Shown piece by piece: positions 1 through 8,104 of a stretch of 64,000 nt of DNA. How positions within the stretch are numbered: position 1 is the first letter of the stretch; every line of letters begins with the position of its first letter. This stretch comes from Granulicella pectinivorans. GTDB taxonomy: Bacteria > Acidobacteriota > Terriglobia > Terriglobales > Acidobacteriaceae. The position numbers were made by a program, and so were the translations under genes. The stretch is from positions 3,038,001-3,102,000 of the forward strand of contig NZ_FOZL01000001.1 in NCBI RefSeq assembly GCF_900114625.1. Reading direction: 5' to 3'. The notes under the pieces were generated by a model. The model searched no databases, was not told where the DNA came from, and saw only the letters and a program-made list of their open reading frames with translations.

Positions 1-209
1 GCGGGTCCGTTAAGGAATGCCGCCTTCAGCTTCGTTCCGCTGCCCGAGATACGAATGGTGATCGGGACTTGCTGATTGCCGCGCGCTGTGGCGAAGCCCT
101 GCCAAACACCCGCGGCCTGCGCGGCCGTCTGGGCCACGCTGGAAGGAACAACAAGCGCACCGAAGCACGCACCGAAAGACAGCGCAAGGACGCTGGCAGA
201 AAGCTTCAT
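1..209 (-). CDS. Secreted protein, N-terminal part (possibly TlpA/thioredoxin-like), cut by window edge
   Basis: The reading frame starts at an ATG at 209 preceded by a GGAG-type ribosome site and runs off the left edge, so only about 69 residues are visible. The start MKLSASVLALSFGAC and the following Ala/Val-rich stretch ending near SSVAQ look like a Sec signal peptide. The mature part reads VWQGFATARGNQQVPITIR, then GSGTKLKAAFLNGP. That pattern resembles the N-terminal beta domain that precedes the thioredoxin fold in many acidobacterial TlpA-like proteins, but no CxxC is visible in this fragment. The identification is tentative; export is well supported. Confidence 0.5.
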   Translation of the reverse strand, partial: MKLSASVLALSFGACFGALVVPSSVAQTAAQAAGVWQGFATARGNQQVPITIRISGSGTKLKAAFLNGP

Positions 210-688
210 GAGAAAGCTCCGTTCTTAGGACGATGGGTATGGGTGAGAAAGGGAATCAGACCTGGAAGGCCGGATCGTGCTGGTTATCGAGCAGCACAAA
301 AGACGGAGGTGGCCAGCGAAGCGCGGCAACAACAACCCAGTCTTGAAATGGTCTGCATAAGTCAGAGCGTAGCCTGAACCGCACCGGCAGGTCAAGTTGC
401 ACGGTAAAATCCAGGCTCAATCTTTGGTGCCCAGGTCGTCGCACTCGCGCTCCGGTTTCATTGACCGAATTCTCCGGCCCATGCTAGCTTCGAGGCATGA
501 CGCTTTCTCTGTTCCATTGTTGTCGCCGCCTCCAGCCCTTCGTTGGGTGAGCTGCGACATCTTCAGAGATCCCCGAAGCGCCGCTATAACACTCATCCAT
601 ATCCTCCATCGCTTATTCGAAGCTGCTGCCGAGATCGTCTCGCGTGCATTTGCACGTGTTCTTTGCGGATCGGCTCTGGAGAGATCCT
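210..688. other. Intergenic region between divergent genes
   Basis: About 480 bases lie between the leftward secreted protein and the rightward cysteine dioxygenase-like gene. No reading frame here has recognisable protein features and no RNA gene was recognised. It must carry the promoters of both divergent genes, but no convincing -35/-10 pair was picked out. Confidence 0.5.
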
Positions 689-1642
689 ATGCCCCTTGTA
701 ATAGAAGAAGTTTTTACCCTTGGCGACGGTAGCGCGACTACCGTTGCGAAGAACCAATTGGCGCCGCACTCGAGGACTCCGGAACAGCTCGTTGATATCG
801 TCTCGCGGTTTGCCGCATCGGAGGGATGGTTAGATCGTGTGCGCTTACGTACGGAACATCGCTGGTATGAGCGGTTGCATCTCGGAGCGGACTATGACAT
901 TTGGGTGATCAGCTGGATGCCTGGGCAAGCCACGGGCTTTCATGATCACGGAGAATCCGCAGGGGCGTTCGTTGTGACCACGGGTGTTCTCGAGGAGCAC
1001 CTTCCCGGAAAGCGGAGTCATGCAATCTATCCCGGCCAGCCTCGCGGCTTTGGCTTCGAGTACACACATGATGTTCGGAATTCGTCCCTTGCGCCGGCGG
1101 TTAGCATTCATGCCTATTCGCCTCCGCTGAGCGAGATGAACGAGTATGAGTTGGATGGCACCGATCTGGTTCGGCGCGACCATGAGTCTGAGCAGACCTC
1201 GAGACGCGATCACGAAGGGAGTGCGCAGAATTTCAAGTCGGCTAATTGGTCAGGTTCTTCAAGCATCGATCAGATGCTGGCGTCGGCACGTGCTCGCCTC
1301 AGACGGTTGACTCCTGAGGCCGCCTATGAAGCCTTGGCCAAAAGGAATGCGGTACTCGTCGATATCCGTCCAGAGGCCCAGCGCACAGCCGAAGGAATCA
1401 TTCCTGGCGCATTCGTTGTCGAGCGGAATGTGCTCGAGTGGAGATTCGATCCCACATCCGAAGCGCGGCTGGCAATCGCTGTCGATCACGATCTGGAGGT
1501 GATCTTGTTCTGCTCTGAGGGCTATACATCAAGCCTCGCGGCTGCGGCTCTGCAAGATCTTGGTCTATGGCGCGCGACGGACGTAGTTGGCGGATTTCAT
1601 GCTTGGTGCGCGGCAGGTCTCGCAAACGCACCGTTTGGATGA
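689..1642 (+). CDS. Cysteine dioxygenase-like cupin fused to a rhodanese domain
   Basis: The protein is about 317 residues. The N-terminal half has the cysteine dioxygenase type I signature: WMPGQATGFHDHGESAGAF carries the two metal histidines (HDH), and SIHAYSPP carries the third. The C-terminal half (about residue 200 on) is a rhodanese domain with the active-site loop FCSEGYTSS and an intact cysteine. Known chemistry: the cupin would oxidise cysteine to cysteine sulfinate, and the rhodanese would handle sulfane sulfur. The ATG at 689 is preferred over an in-frame ATG at 644 because GGAGAGA lies just upstream. In many bacteria the two activities are separate neighbouring genes, so the single-chain fusion is notable. 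The exact thiol substrate is unproven. Confidence 0.85.
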   Translation: MPLVIEEVFTLGDGSATTVAKNQLAPHSRTPEQLVDIVSRFAASEGWLDRVRLRTEHRWYERLHLGADYDIWVISWMPGQATGFHDHGESAGAFVVTTGVLEEHLPGKRSHAIYPGQPRGFGFEYTHDVRNSSLAPAVSIHAYSPPLSEMNEYELDGTDLVRRDHESEQTSRRDHEGSAQNFKSANWSGSSSIDQMLASARARLRRLTPEAAYEALAKRNAVLVDIRPEAQRTAEGIIPGAFVVERNVLEWRFDPTSEARLAIAVDHDLEVILFCSEGYTSSLAAAALQDLGLWRATDVVGGFHAWCAAGLANAPFG

Positions 1643-1808
1643 AGATCAATCCCTCAACAACTGTCCCGTTCGGGATTCCACCGAGCTATACCCCACGGAG
1701 CCTTTGCATGCGCTTTCTGTTTACAGCGCTGATTGCCACATGGGTCCTGTCGTCGCGACTACTCGCGGTGCTGTCCCCACGCAAGTTCAGCAGGAAGGGA
1801 ACGCATTC

Positions 1809-2429
1809 ATGACGAAGGCAACGATGCTTGGTGTCAACAGAAAGAGGTGCCCAGGTTGCGGGATTCGTGCAAGAGGGCGGGGAATCGTCCCGCTCGCCGT
1901 ACTCATTGCTCTTGTCTTGCCGGTTTTGCTCTATGCACAACCGCCAGGCAAGACGCTCCTTGTTGTCGCACATCCGGACGACGAATATTACTTCGCTGCA
2001 ACGGTGTACAGAATGGCGGTGCAACTGGGAGGCACCGTGGATGAGCTGGTCATCACGAACGGAGAAGCGGGGTTTCACTATTCCACGTTGGCGGAGCCAT
2101 TGTACGGAAAGACATTGACAACAGAAGAGACAGGGCGGAGGGAACTCCCGGCGATCCGTCGAGGAGAAACGTTGCGAGCAGGAAAGATACTCGGCATCCG
2201 GGATCATTTCTTCCTTGAACAGAAAGACCAGGTCTTTACAACCGACCGTGACTCAGGGCTCAAGCACCTTTGGGACTCTGGATACATTCAACAAACGATC
2301 TCTGACCTCATCAGAGGTCAACATTATCAGTATGTCTTTGCAATTCTGCCTCGCCCTACGACCCACGGACATCACCAGGCGGCAACCGCGTTCGCAGTGG
2401 AGTGCCCGATCTTTTGTGCCGTTGGATGA
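1809..2429 (+). pseudogene. PIG-L (LmbE) family deacetylase, truncated at the 3' end
   Basis: After a signal-like hydrophobic stretch (IVPLAVLIALVLPVLL), the protein shows VVAHPDDEYYFA, the zinc-binding AHPDDE motif of PIG-L/LmbE N-acetylglucosaminyl deacetylases, and later THGHHQAA with the third metal ligand. Homology stops after this point: the frame ends nine residues later (CPIFCAVG, stop at 2427-2429), and the C-terminal third of the family is absent. The IS3 element begins about 50 bp downstream, but no PIG-L C-terminus was found beyond it. The gene therefore seems to have lost its end by deletion rather than simple insertion. The start at 1809 has a good GCAGGAAGG ribosome site. Confidence 0.75.
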
Positions 2430-2460
2430 GTTAGTGTAGCGCAGCTGTGAAGGGCCTAGC

Positions 2461-2494
2461 ATTTCTATACCAAGGTCAGAGTTAGTCTTCGACC
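2461..2494 (+). repeat. Left inverted repeat of the IS3 element, with outer extension
   Basis: The inner 14 bases, GTTAGTCTTCGACC at 2481-2494, match the complement of 3639-3652 exactly. Twenty bases further out, ATTTCTATACCA (2461-2472) matches the complement of 3661-3672 with one mismatch at the same spacing. The eight bases between the two blocks do not match. The outer block is either a subterminal part of the element or a palindromic target into which it inserted. Confidence 0.75.
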
Positions 2495-2497
2495 GGT

Positions 2498-3349
2498 TTA
2501 GGTTCCAGCCAGTACGCGGCTGGCCGCGTACTGGCTGGCGAACTCGCTTGGCGTCCTGTCCGCGAGAGATGCGTGAGGACGACTCTCATTATATTCTCGC
2601 CTCCAGGCTTCGATCAGGTGCTTTGCCTCCTTCAGGTTCATGAACCAGTGCGTGTTCAGGCACTCGGCGCGGAAGGTTCCGTTGAAGCTTTCCACGAAGG
2701 CGTTGTCGGTCGGCTTGCCCGGACGGGAGAAGTCGATCTTCGTTCCATTCTGGTAAGCCCACAGGTCCATCGCATGACTGGTGAACTCGCTGCCGTTGTC
2801 GCAAAACAACACCTTCGGAACACCGCGTTCGAGCTTTAGCTTATTCAGCGTGCGCACCACACCGTCTCCCTTCAAGCTCTGGCCCACCTCGATCACCACC
2901 GACTCTCTCGTGTAGACATCGACGATGGTCAGCGACCGGAAGCGCGTTCCGTCCTGCAGCTGGTCCGAGACGAAGTCCATGCTCCATGCCTCATCCGGTG
3001 CGGTGGGTTTGACCTTTTCTTCGCGCAGACGAGCGGCCTTGCGCTTGCCTGCCGGCTTCATACGCTTCAGCATCAGGCCTTCTTCCTTGCACAACCGGTA
3101 CACCAGATACTTGCCTACATCCCAGCCTTCGCGATTCAACAGAACGCGGATCTTGCGGTATCCGTAGCGCACTCGTGCTTGAGCGATCTCACGGATACGC
3201 ATCCGCAGTTCAGTTCGTGGATCGAGGCAGCTCCGGTAGCGATACGTTCCGCGTGTCACACACAGAACACGGCAGGCATGCCGCTCACTCGCGCCATAGC
3301 TGCTCATCAGCCGATCGACCATCGGTCCACGACGCGAAGGCTTCACCAT
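2498..3349 (-). CDS. IS3-family transposase OrfB (DDE integrase core)
   Basis: The frame begins with MVKPSRRGPMVDRL at the ATG overlapping the end of orfA, and is also open upstream for a fused product. It has a helical region with YGYRKIRVLLNREG, then the rve integrase core. Catalytic acids are visible: the first Asp in AWSMDFVSDQ, the second in FCDNGSEFTS, and the Glu in NAFVESFNGTFRAEC. It is expected to be made mainly as OrfAB by a -1 ribosomal slip on A7 (3349-3355). No stop or missing catalytic residue is seen, so the transposase looks intact. Confidence 0.92.
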   Translation of the reverse strand: MVKPSRRGPMVDRLMSSYGASERHACRVLCVTRGTYRYRSCLDPRTELRMRIREIAQARVRYGYRKIRVLLNREGWDVGKYLVYRLCKEEGLMLKRMKPAGKRKAARLREEKVKPTAPDEAWSMDFVSDQLQDGTRFRSLTIVDVYTRESVVIEVGQSLKGDGVVRTLNKLKLERGVPKVLFCDNGSEFTSHAMDLWAYQNGTKIDFSRPGKPTDNAFVESFNGTFRAECLNTHWFMNLKEAKHLIEAWRREYNESRPHASLADRTPSEFASQYAASRVLAGT

Positions 3350-3609
3350 TTTTTTGAGAGCACATCCTGCAAGATCGTCTTGTCCAGCGTCAGCTCCGCC
3401 ACCAACTGCTTCAGGCGCATGTTCTCTTCTTGCAACTGCGCCATCTTCCGAACCTCGTCCACCTCCAGGCCCGCGTACTTCGCCTTCCACCGGTAGAACG
3501 TCTGTTCGCTGATCCCAGCCTTCCGGATCACCTCCGCCACAGGAACACCCACCTGCGCCTGCTTCAACACGCCAACGATCTGCTCCACAGAAAAACGCTT
3601 CTTCTTCAT
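3343..3609 (-). CDS. IS3-family transposase OrfA (HTH protein)
   Basis: The 88-residue product begins MKKKRFSVEQIVGVLKQA and contains a helix-turn-helix (VIRKAGISEQTFYRWKAKY), followed by a leucine-zipper-like stretch (LQEENMRLKQLVAEL), as in IS407-group OrfA proteins. It ends KKW just after the TCAAAAAAATGG slippery run, where a -1 shift joins the OrfB frame. OrfA binds the element ends and regulates transposition. Confidence 0.92.
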   Translation of the reverse strand: MKKKRFSVEQIVGVLKQAQVGVPVAEVIRKAGISEQTFYRWKAKYAGLEVDEVRKMAQLQEENMRLKQLVAELTLDKTILQDVLSKKW

Positions 3610-3638
3610 CCAATACCTCCCTTATCCAGGTCAGATTT

Positions 3639-3672
3639 GGTCGAAGACTAACATCTCAACTGGTACAGAAAT
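3639..3672 (-). repeat. Right inverted repeat of the IS3 element, with outer extension
   Basis: This is the partner of the left repeat. Read on the minus strand it gives ATTTCTGTACCA, eight unmatched bases, then GTTAGTCTTCGACC. Spacing between the two blocks is the same as on the left side. Confidence 0.75.
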
Positions 3673-3857
3673 ACCGAGGCCGATCAATCTGCCACGAACT
3701 CAAGGGCTGTCGAAGAAATAGGATACGAGGGTCCCGGGTGCCCGGACACCGTGGAGCGCTCTACAGTCGGAATGGAAGAGCATCCGGGACTCTTCCGAAG
3801 AGGATCAGATGCTCTGCGGGTTAGTGTCGTCAACAATCGGTCACCCAGGTCTCTTGC

Positions 3858-4165
3858 CTACATGGAAGTTGACTTCAATCCAATGGTGCCGATACAGATC
3901 AACGCGGTAAAGAGCACACGCATTGGCGAAACGATCTTTCGTACGACACCATGCCCTCTAACGCTACGCCAATCGGGTCGATGCCCACCAAAATCGGTAG
4001 GTGATTCCAACCGACAACGTCTTCGGCGCCTGAGATCGAAGAAAGATTCATAACAGTGCTCGATACAGCGACAATGTGCTGCGCCATGACCGTATCCAAG
4101 AGGAGTTTTCAATATTGCACGGACAAGCTCCAATGATCCTGCAATAACGAGTAATGCCATGCCAT
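3858..4165 (-). pseudogene. SMR-family (SugE/QacE-like) efflux protein, frameshifted
   Basis: No single frame encodes the whole protein, but pieces in different frames line up with a small multidrug resistance protein of about 105 residues. They are LLVIAGSLELVRAILK (first helix), IVAVSSTVMNLSS (second), LPILVGIDPIGVALEGMVSY (third), and RVLFTALICIGTIGLKST (fourth). The likely start is the ATG at 4165 (ATGGCATGG, giving MAW), preceded by GGAGGAAGA; a small indel right after it breaks the frame. It lies immediately downstream of the XRE-cupin gene on the same strand and was probably co-transcribed with it. Confidence 0.7.
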
Positions 4166-4200
4166 ATCATTCTTCCTCCACAACTGATGGGACGCTGTAT

Positions 4201-4755
4201 TTAGTTCCTTCCTAGAAGAACGAGAACCCTCGCGACCGTCGAACTTCTCCGACGGACTTTGTGATGAAGTCCAGCATCGTAGGTTGCGCAGTCTCCGGCA
4301 CCCAAAGCCAATAGTTGATCGGCGACGGCAACCTCTATCTTTCCCTGGAGCACGAACAAAAATTCCTGGCCGACATGATCTGGCACATCGTGCTCCAAGA
4401 ACTCCCGACCGGGAGACACGATATATGCTGCGAGAGGTCTCATCGCTGACCCGGCGAGCAGAGCTTCTATGAGATAGGTCTCACTGTCTCCACTGACGGC
4501 TCGTTCGGTCTTCCGAACCACGATTACATCATCCTCATTGGTTTTCTCTCCAAAGAGTTGGGCCATCCCGACCTTTAGGGAACGCGCAATGGCCTCCAAC
4601 GTGGCGAGAGACGGCGCTTTCTCTCCTCGTTCGATACGGGATAGATGTCCCTTATGGACGCCAACCGAAGCGGCAAGCGCTTCGACCGTCAAACCTTTTT
4701 TCTTCCTAAGAGCACGAATACGAGCTGGCACCGACATCATTCCAGTATGGCTCAT
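4201..4755 (-). CDS. XRE-family transcriptional regulator with C-terminal cupin domain
   Basis: The protein is 184 residues. The HTH occupies about residues 10-65 (IRALRKKKGLTVEALAASVG, then KGHLSRIERGEKAPSLATL). A cupin effector domain follows at about 105-180 (VGQEFLFVLQGKIEVAV). Such proteins usually repress neighbouring metabolic or transport genes and sense a small ligand. It is divergent from aceE across a 107-bp gap holding a palindrome (4787-4800), and upstream of the broken SMR gene. The ATG at 4755 follows GAGAGGCAAG; an in-frame ATG at 4740 is an alternative start. Confidence 0.88.
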   Translation of the reverse strand: MSHTGMMSVPARIRALRKKKGLTVEALAASVGVHKGHLSRIERGEKAPSLATLEAIARSLKVGMAQLFGEKTNEDDVIVVRKTERAVSGDSETYLIEALLAGSAMRPLAAYIVSPGREFLEHDVPDHVGQEFLFVLQGKIEVAVADQLLALGAGDCATYDAGLHHKVRRRSSTVARVLVLLGRN

Positions 4756-4786
4756 CTTGCCTCTCAGGACAACGAAACGCTAACTG

Positions 4787-4800
4787 GACAACTTGTTGTC
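4787..4800. promoter_or_regulatory. Palindrome in the XRE-cupin/aceE divergent promoter region
   Basis: GACAACTTGTTGTC is a perfect inverted repeat with 6-bp arms around TT. A further direct copy of GGACAAC lies at 4767-4773, spaced 19 bp from the GGACAAC at 4786-4792. The position between a divergent HTH regulator and aceE makes it a plausible operator. Binding is inferred, not shown. Confidence 0.5.
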
Positions 4801-4862
4801 TCAAGCGCTATTGTTGGAACTTCGCAGCCTCCCAAACGGAGGGCGATGCTGCAGGAGGTCTA

Positions 4863-7568
4863 ATGTCCAGCCATGCCTATCCCGCCGATCTGAAAAGCGT
4901 CAAAAACGAAGTTACGTATCCCGCCGCAAATGACGGTCAAACCGCCGAGTGGCTTGAGGCTCTGGATCAAGTCATCGATGCAGACGGCCCCCAGGAAGCC
5001 TCGCAGCTCTTGCTGGCGCTCTTGAATCGAGCCGCGCAGGCTGGTGTAGCCACACCGCTCCAACACAATACGCCGTATATCAATACCATCCCTCCTGATC
5101 AGCAGGTGGCCTTTCCTGGGGACAGGGTACTTGAACAGCGTATCGAAAGCCTCATTCGATCTAACGCTCTAGCGATGGTCGCTCGCGCAAATAAATACGA
5201 CGAAAACATTGGCGGACATATGTCTTCGTTCGCCTCGCTCGCCACGCTCCTTGAGGTTGGATTCAACCATTTCTTTCGCGGGTCCATTGGAGATCTGGCG
5301 GGCGACCTGATTTATTTTCAGGGCCATTCCTCCCCAGGAATCTATGCCCGCGCTTACCTCGAAGGCCGCCTCACCCAACAGCATCTATTCAACTTTCGGC
5401 ACGAACTCCGCGAGCAACCCGGCCTTTCGTCATATCCTCATCCGTGGCTTATGCCGGAGTTTTGGCAATTTCCTACTGTTTCGATGGGACTCGGCCCCAT
5501 CAATGCTATCTATCAGGCTCGATTCATCAAATACCTGGAAAATCGCGGGATGGTGCCCGTCTCAGACCGTAAGGTATGGGCGTTTCTCGGCGATGGAGAA
5601 CAGGATGAACCGGAGTCGCGTGGTGCCCTCACCGTTGCGACCCGCGAAGGACTGGACAATCTGATCTTTGTCATCAACTGCAATCTCCAGCGCCTTGACG
5701 GTCCAGTTCGTGGGAACGGCAGGATCATTCAGGAACTCGAAGCCAACTTCCTCGGCGCAGGTTGGAATGTCATCAAGTGCCTCTGGGGAAGCAATTGGGA
5801 TGACCTGTTGGCACGCGATACTAGCGGTCTACTGCTCCGCCGCATGTCCGAATGCGTCGATGGAGAATATCAGGCGTTCAAGGCACTCGGAGGTGCTTAC
5901 CTTCGGGAACACTTTTTCGGCAAATATCCTGAGCTGCTGAAATCGGTCGAGGGCATGTCGGACGACGATCTAGCGACCCTCAGCCGGGGCGGGCATGATC
6001 CGGTGAAAATCTATAACGCCTACAAACGAGCAACGGAACACCAAGGCGCTCCAACCGTCATTCTGGCGAAGACGATCAAAGGCTATGGCCTGGGCGATGC
6101 CGCCGAAGGTAGAAACTTCGCACACAACACCAAGAAGCTCAAAGATGAGCAACTCGCTTATATCGTCAAACGCTTTGAAATGGACGTACCTGAAGAAAAG
6201 ATCGACCATCTTGAGCTACATCATCCTGGTCCTGAGAGCGATGAAATCAAGTACCTCAAGCAGCGGCGGGAGGAGCTTGGCGGTTATCTGCCGTCCCGCA
6301 ATTCACACAAGGAACTCGCTTTTGCCGCGCCAGCCTTAGACATCTTCAAAGACGTGCTTGAGGGGACGAAGGGGCGTGCTGCCTCGACCACGTCCGGTTT
6401 CAACGCCGTACTGAATGCATTGCTGAAGCAAAAGGAACTTGCGAAATACATCGTTCCGATTATTCCCGATGAAGGCCGGACCTTCGGCATGGAGGCATTG
6501 TTTCGGCAGATCGGGATTTACGCTTCCCACGGTCAGCTTTATACGCCTGTGGACAGCAATCAATTTCTCTACTATCGGGAATCCCAGGATGGGCAGCTCA
6601 TCGAAGAAGGCATCACGGAGGCGGGCTCGATGGCGACCTTTACGGCGGCTGGCACCGCATACGCCAACTTCGGCATGCCTATGATTCCATTCTTTGTTTA
6701 TTACTCGATGTTCGGCTTCCAGAGAGTGGGTGATCTTGCATGGGCATTTGCAGATGCCAGGGGGAAAGGCTTTATGGTCGGCGGGACCGCTGGGCGTACG
6801 ACGCTACTCGGCGAGGGCCTTCAGCATGAGGACGGTCACAGCCATGTCCTTGCCAGCACCATTCCGACTTGCGCTGCCTACGATCCTGCCTACGCGTATG
6901 AGATCGCCGTCATCATCCAGGATGGCCTTCGCCGTATGTATGAGGCGAAGGAAGATTTATTTTATTACCTCACGGTTTACAACGAAAATTATGTGCAACC
7001 TCCGATGCCAAACGACGTCGAGCCGGGCATACTCAAGGGCTTGTACCGATTCAAATCCGCTGAAACAGCGGAGGCTATCGTTCACCTGTTCGGCTCTGGA
7101 CCCATCCTTAATGAAGCCGTGAGAGCGCAGCACATACTGAAAGCGAAATACAGCATCGATGCGGATGTATGGAGTGCCACCAGTTACAGTGAACTTCGCC
7201 GCGATGCGCTTGCTTGTGAGCGTTGGAATCGCCTGCATCCGGCGGGTCCATCGAGAACGCCGTACCTGCTTCAAGTTCTCGAGGGGCATGATGGCCCGAT
7301 TGTGGCGGCCAGCGACTACATGAAGATTATGGTTGATGGGCTCGCACCCTGGCTTCCTGGTCGCATTACCGCTCTCGGCACGGATGGATTCGGGCGGAGC
7401 GAAAACCGGGAGTACCTTCGCCGTCACTTCGAGGTGGATGCTGAGAGTATTACCGTCGCGGCCATTAGTTCTCTCGCCAGAATACAAAAAGTGCCTCTTG
7501 AGATGGTCGCGGACGCTATGGCCGATCTTGGTGTTGATCCGAATAAACCTGATGCTGCTCGCGCGTAA
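4863..7568 (+). CDS. aceE: Pyruvate dehydrogenase E1 component (homodimeric type)
   Basis: The 901-residue length fits the homodimeric E1p family (887 in E. coli). The ThDP-binding motif is present as AFLGDGEQDEPESRGALTVA, followed by the conserved NCNLQRLDGPVRGNG and EANFLGAGWNVIK. The enzyme decarboxylates pyruvate and transfers the acetyl group to lipoyl-E2. The start has an excellent GCAGGAGGT site six bases upstream. Downstream lies only a fragment of E2, so this E1 must either use an E2 encoded elsewhere or be a non-functional accessory copy. The divergent XRE-cupin gene may control it. No frameshift is visible. Confidence 0.95.
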   Translation: MSSHAYPADLKSVKNEVTYPAANDGQTAEWLEALDQVIDADGPQEASQLLLALLNRAAQAGVATPLQHNTPYINTIPPDQQVAFPGDRVLEQRIESLIRSNALAMVARANKYDENIGGHMSSFASLATLLEVGFNHFFRGSIGDLAGDLIYFQGHSSPGIYARAYLEGRLTQQHLFNFRHELREQPGLSSYPHPWLMPEFWQFPTVSMGLGPINAIYQARFIKYLENRGMVPVSDRKVWAFLGDGEQDEPESRGALTVATREGLDNLIFVINCNLQRLDGPVRGNGRIIQELEANFLGAGWNVIKCLWGSNWDDLLARDTSGLLLRRMSECVDGEYQAFKALGGAYLREHFFGKYPELLKSVEGMSDDDLATLSRGGHDPVKIYNAYKRATEHQGAPTVILAKTIKGYGLGDAAEGRNFAHNTKKLKDEQLAYIVKRFEMDVPEEKIDHLELHHPGPESDEIKYLKQRREELGGYLPSRNSHKELAFAAPALDIFKDVLEGTKGRAASTTSGFNAVLNALLKQKELAKYIVPIIPDEGRTFGMEALFRQIGIYASHGQLYTPVDSNQFLYYRESQDGQLIEEGITEAGSMATFTAAGTAYANFGMPMIPFFVYYSMFGFQRVGDLAWAFADARGKGFMVGGTAGRTTLLGEGLQHEDGHSHVLASTIPTCAAYDPAYAYEIAVIIQDGLRRMYEAKEDLFYYLTVYNENYVQPPMPNDVEPGILKGLYRFKSAETAEAIVHLFGSGPILNEAVRAQHILKAKYSIDADVWSATSYSELRRDALACERWNRLHPAGPSRTPYLLQVLEGHDGPIVAASDYMKIMVDGLAPWLPGRITALGTDGFGRSENREYLRRHFEVDAESITVAAISSLARIQKVPLEMVADAMADLGVDPNKPDAARA

Positions 7569-7618
7569 GGATGATTTTGTATAGCTAGACGTGGGTTTAT
7601 CGCAAAGAAGGAGAGTAC

Positions 7619-7852
7619 ATGAAAATATTCCGATCCCGCGTTTGGTTCAATGCGGAGACTTCAATACACCGCGAAAGCAACTATAGGCGGCGATCACCGC
7701 TTGTTCGCAAGTGGCTGCGCAAGTATGGACTCAATGCGTCAGACGTGATGAAGCAGGAGACCGCCGGCCGCCTCACGAAGCAGGATGTTGAGGCGTACAT
7801 GGCTCAGTTAGGGGAAGCTACGCTTCTGAAAGCGAGAACGAAGCAGCCGTAA
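7619..7852 (+). pseudogene. Remnant of dihydrolipoamide acetyltransferase (E2): subunit-binding domain only
   Basis: The 77-residue frame starts with an ATG about 10 bases after AAGGAGAG and contains SPLVRKWLRKYGLNASDV followed by AGRLTKQDVEAYM. This is the peripheral subunit-binding domain that in E2 proteins binds E1 and E3. The lipoyl domain and the catalytic acetyltransferase core are both missing, and the first 25 residues have no recognisable match. Its position 50 bp after aceE is where aceF normally sits. It is most likely a deletion remnant; a stand-alone binding peptide is possible but unproven. Confidence 0.65.
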
Positions 7853-8104
7853 TACTTCAGACATGCCTAACCATAGACCTGCAAAATGACCTTGCGCGTC
7901 CGGCGTGTTGAAGGATGCGACGTGCTGGCGATGCTTAGCCGTGGTGCCGGCTTGCCAGTTTGAGATGGGAGTGGTGAAGTCGTCCATCCGGGATGTTCGA
8001 AAGTATATGCAGGAGACCGCTAGGTGAAGTGTGTGCGGGGCTGTCAAAGGTCACTCTTGTAGCGGGCTGAGATCGCGGTCCCAAGGCTTCTGGAATTTCG
8101 CTTG

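Larger units (their letters stand above)
2481..3652 (-). mobile_element. IS3-family insertion sequence (IS407-like group)
   Basis: The element carries overlapping orfA and orfB on the minus strand. It is bounded by perfect 14-bp inverted repeats GTTAGTCTTCGACC (2481-2494, and its complement at 3639-3652). The product types, the -1 overlap at a run of seven A residues, and the size near 1.2 kb match the IS407 group of IS3. No direct target duplication of 3-5 bp is visible at these ends. Partly matching inverted 12-mers lie just outside (2461-2472 and 3661-3672), so the exact tips are uncertain. Confidence 0.9.

Noticed and set aside
3653..3857. Possible PIG-L C-terminus after the IS
   Set aside because: All three forward frames were read; none shows the family tail or continues the broken frame.
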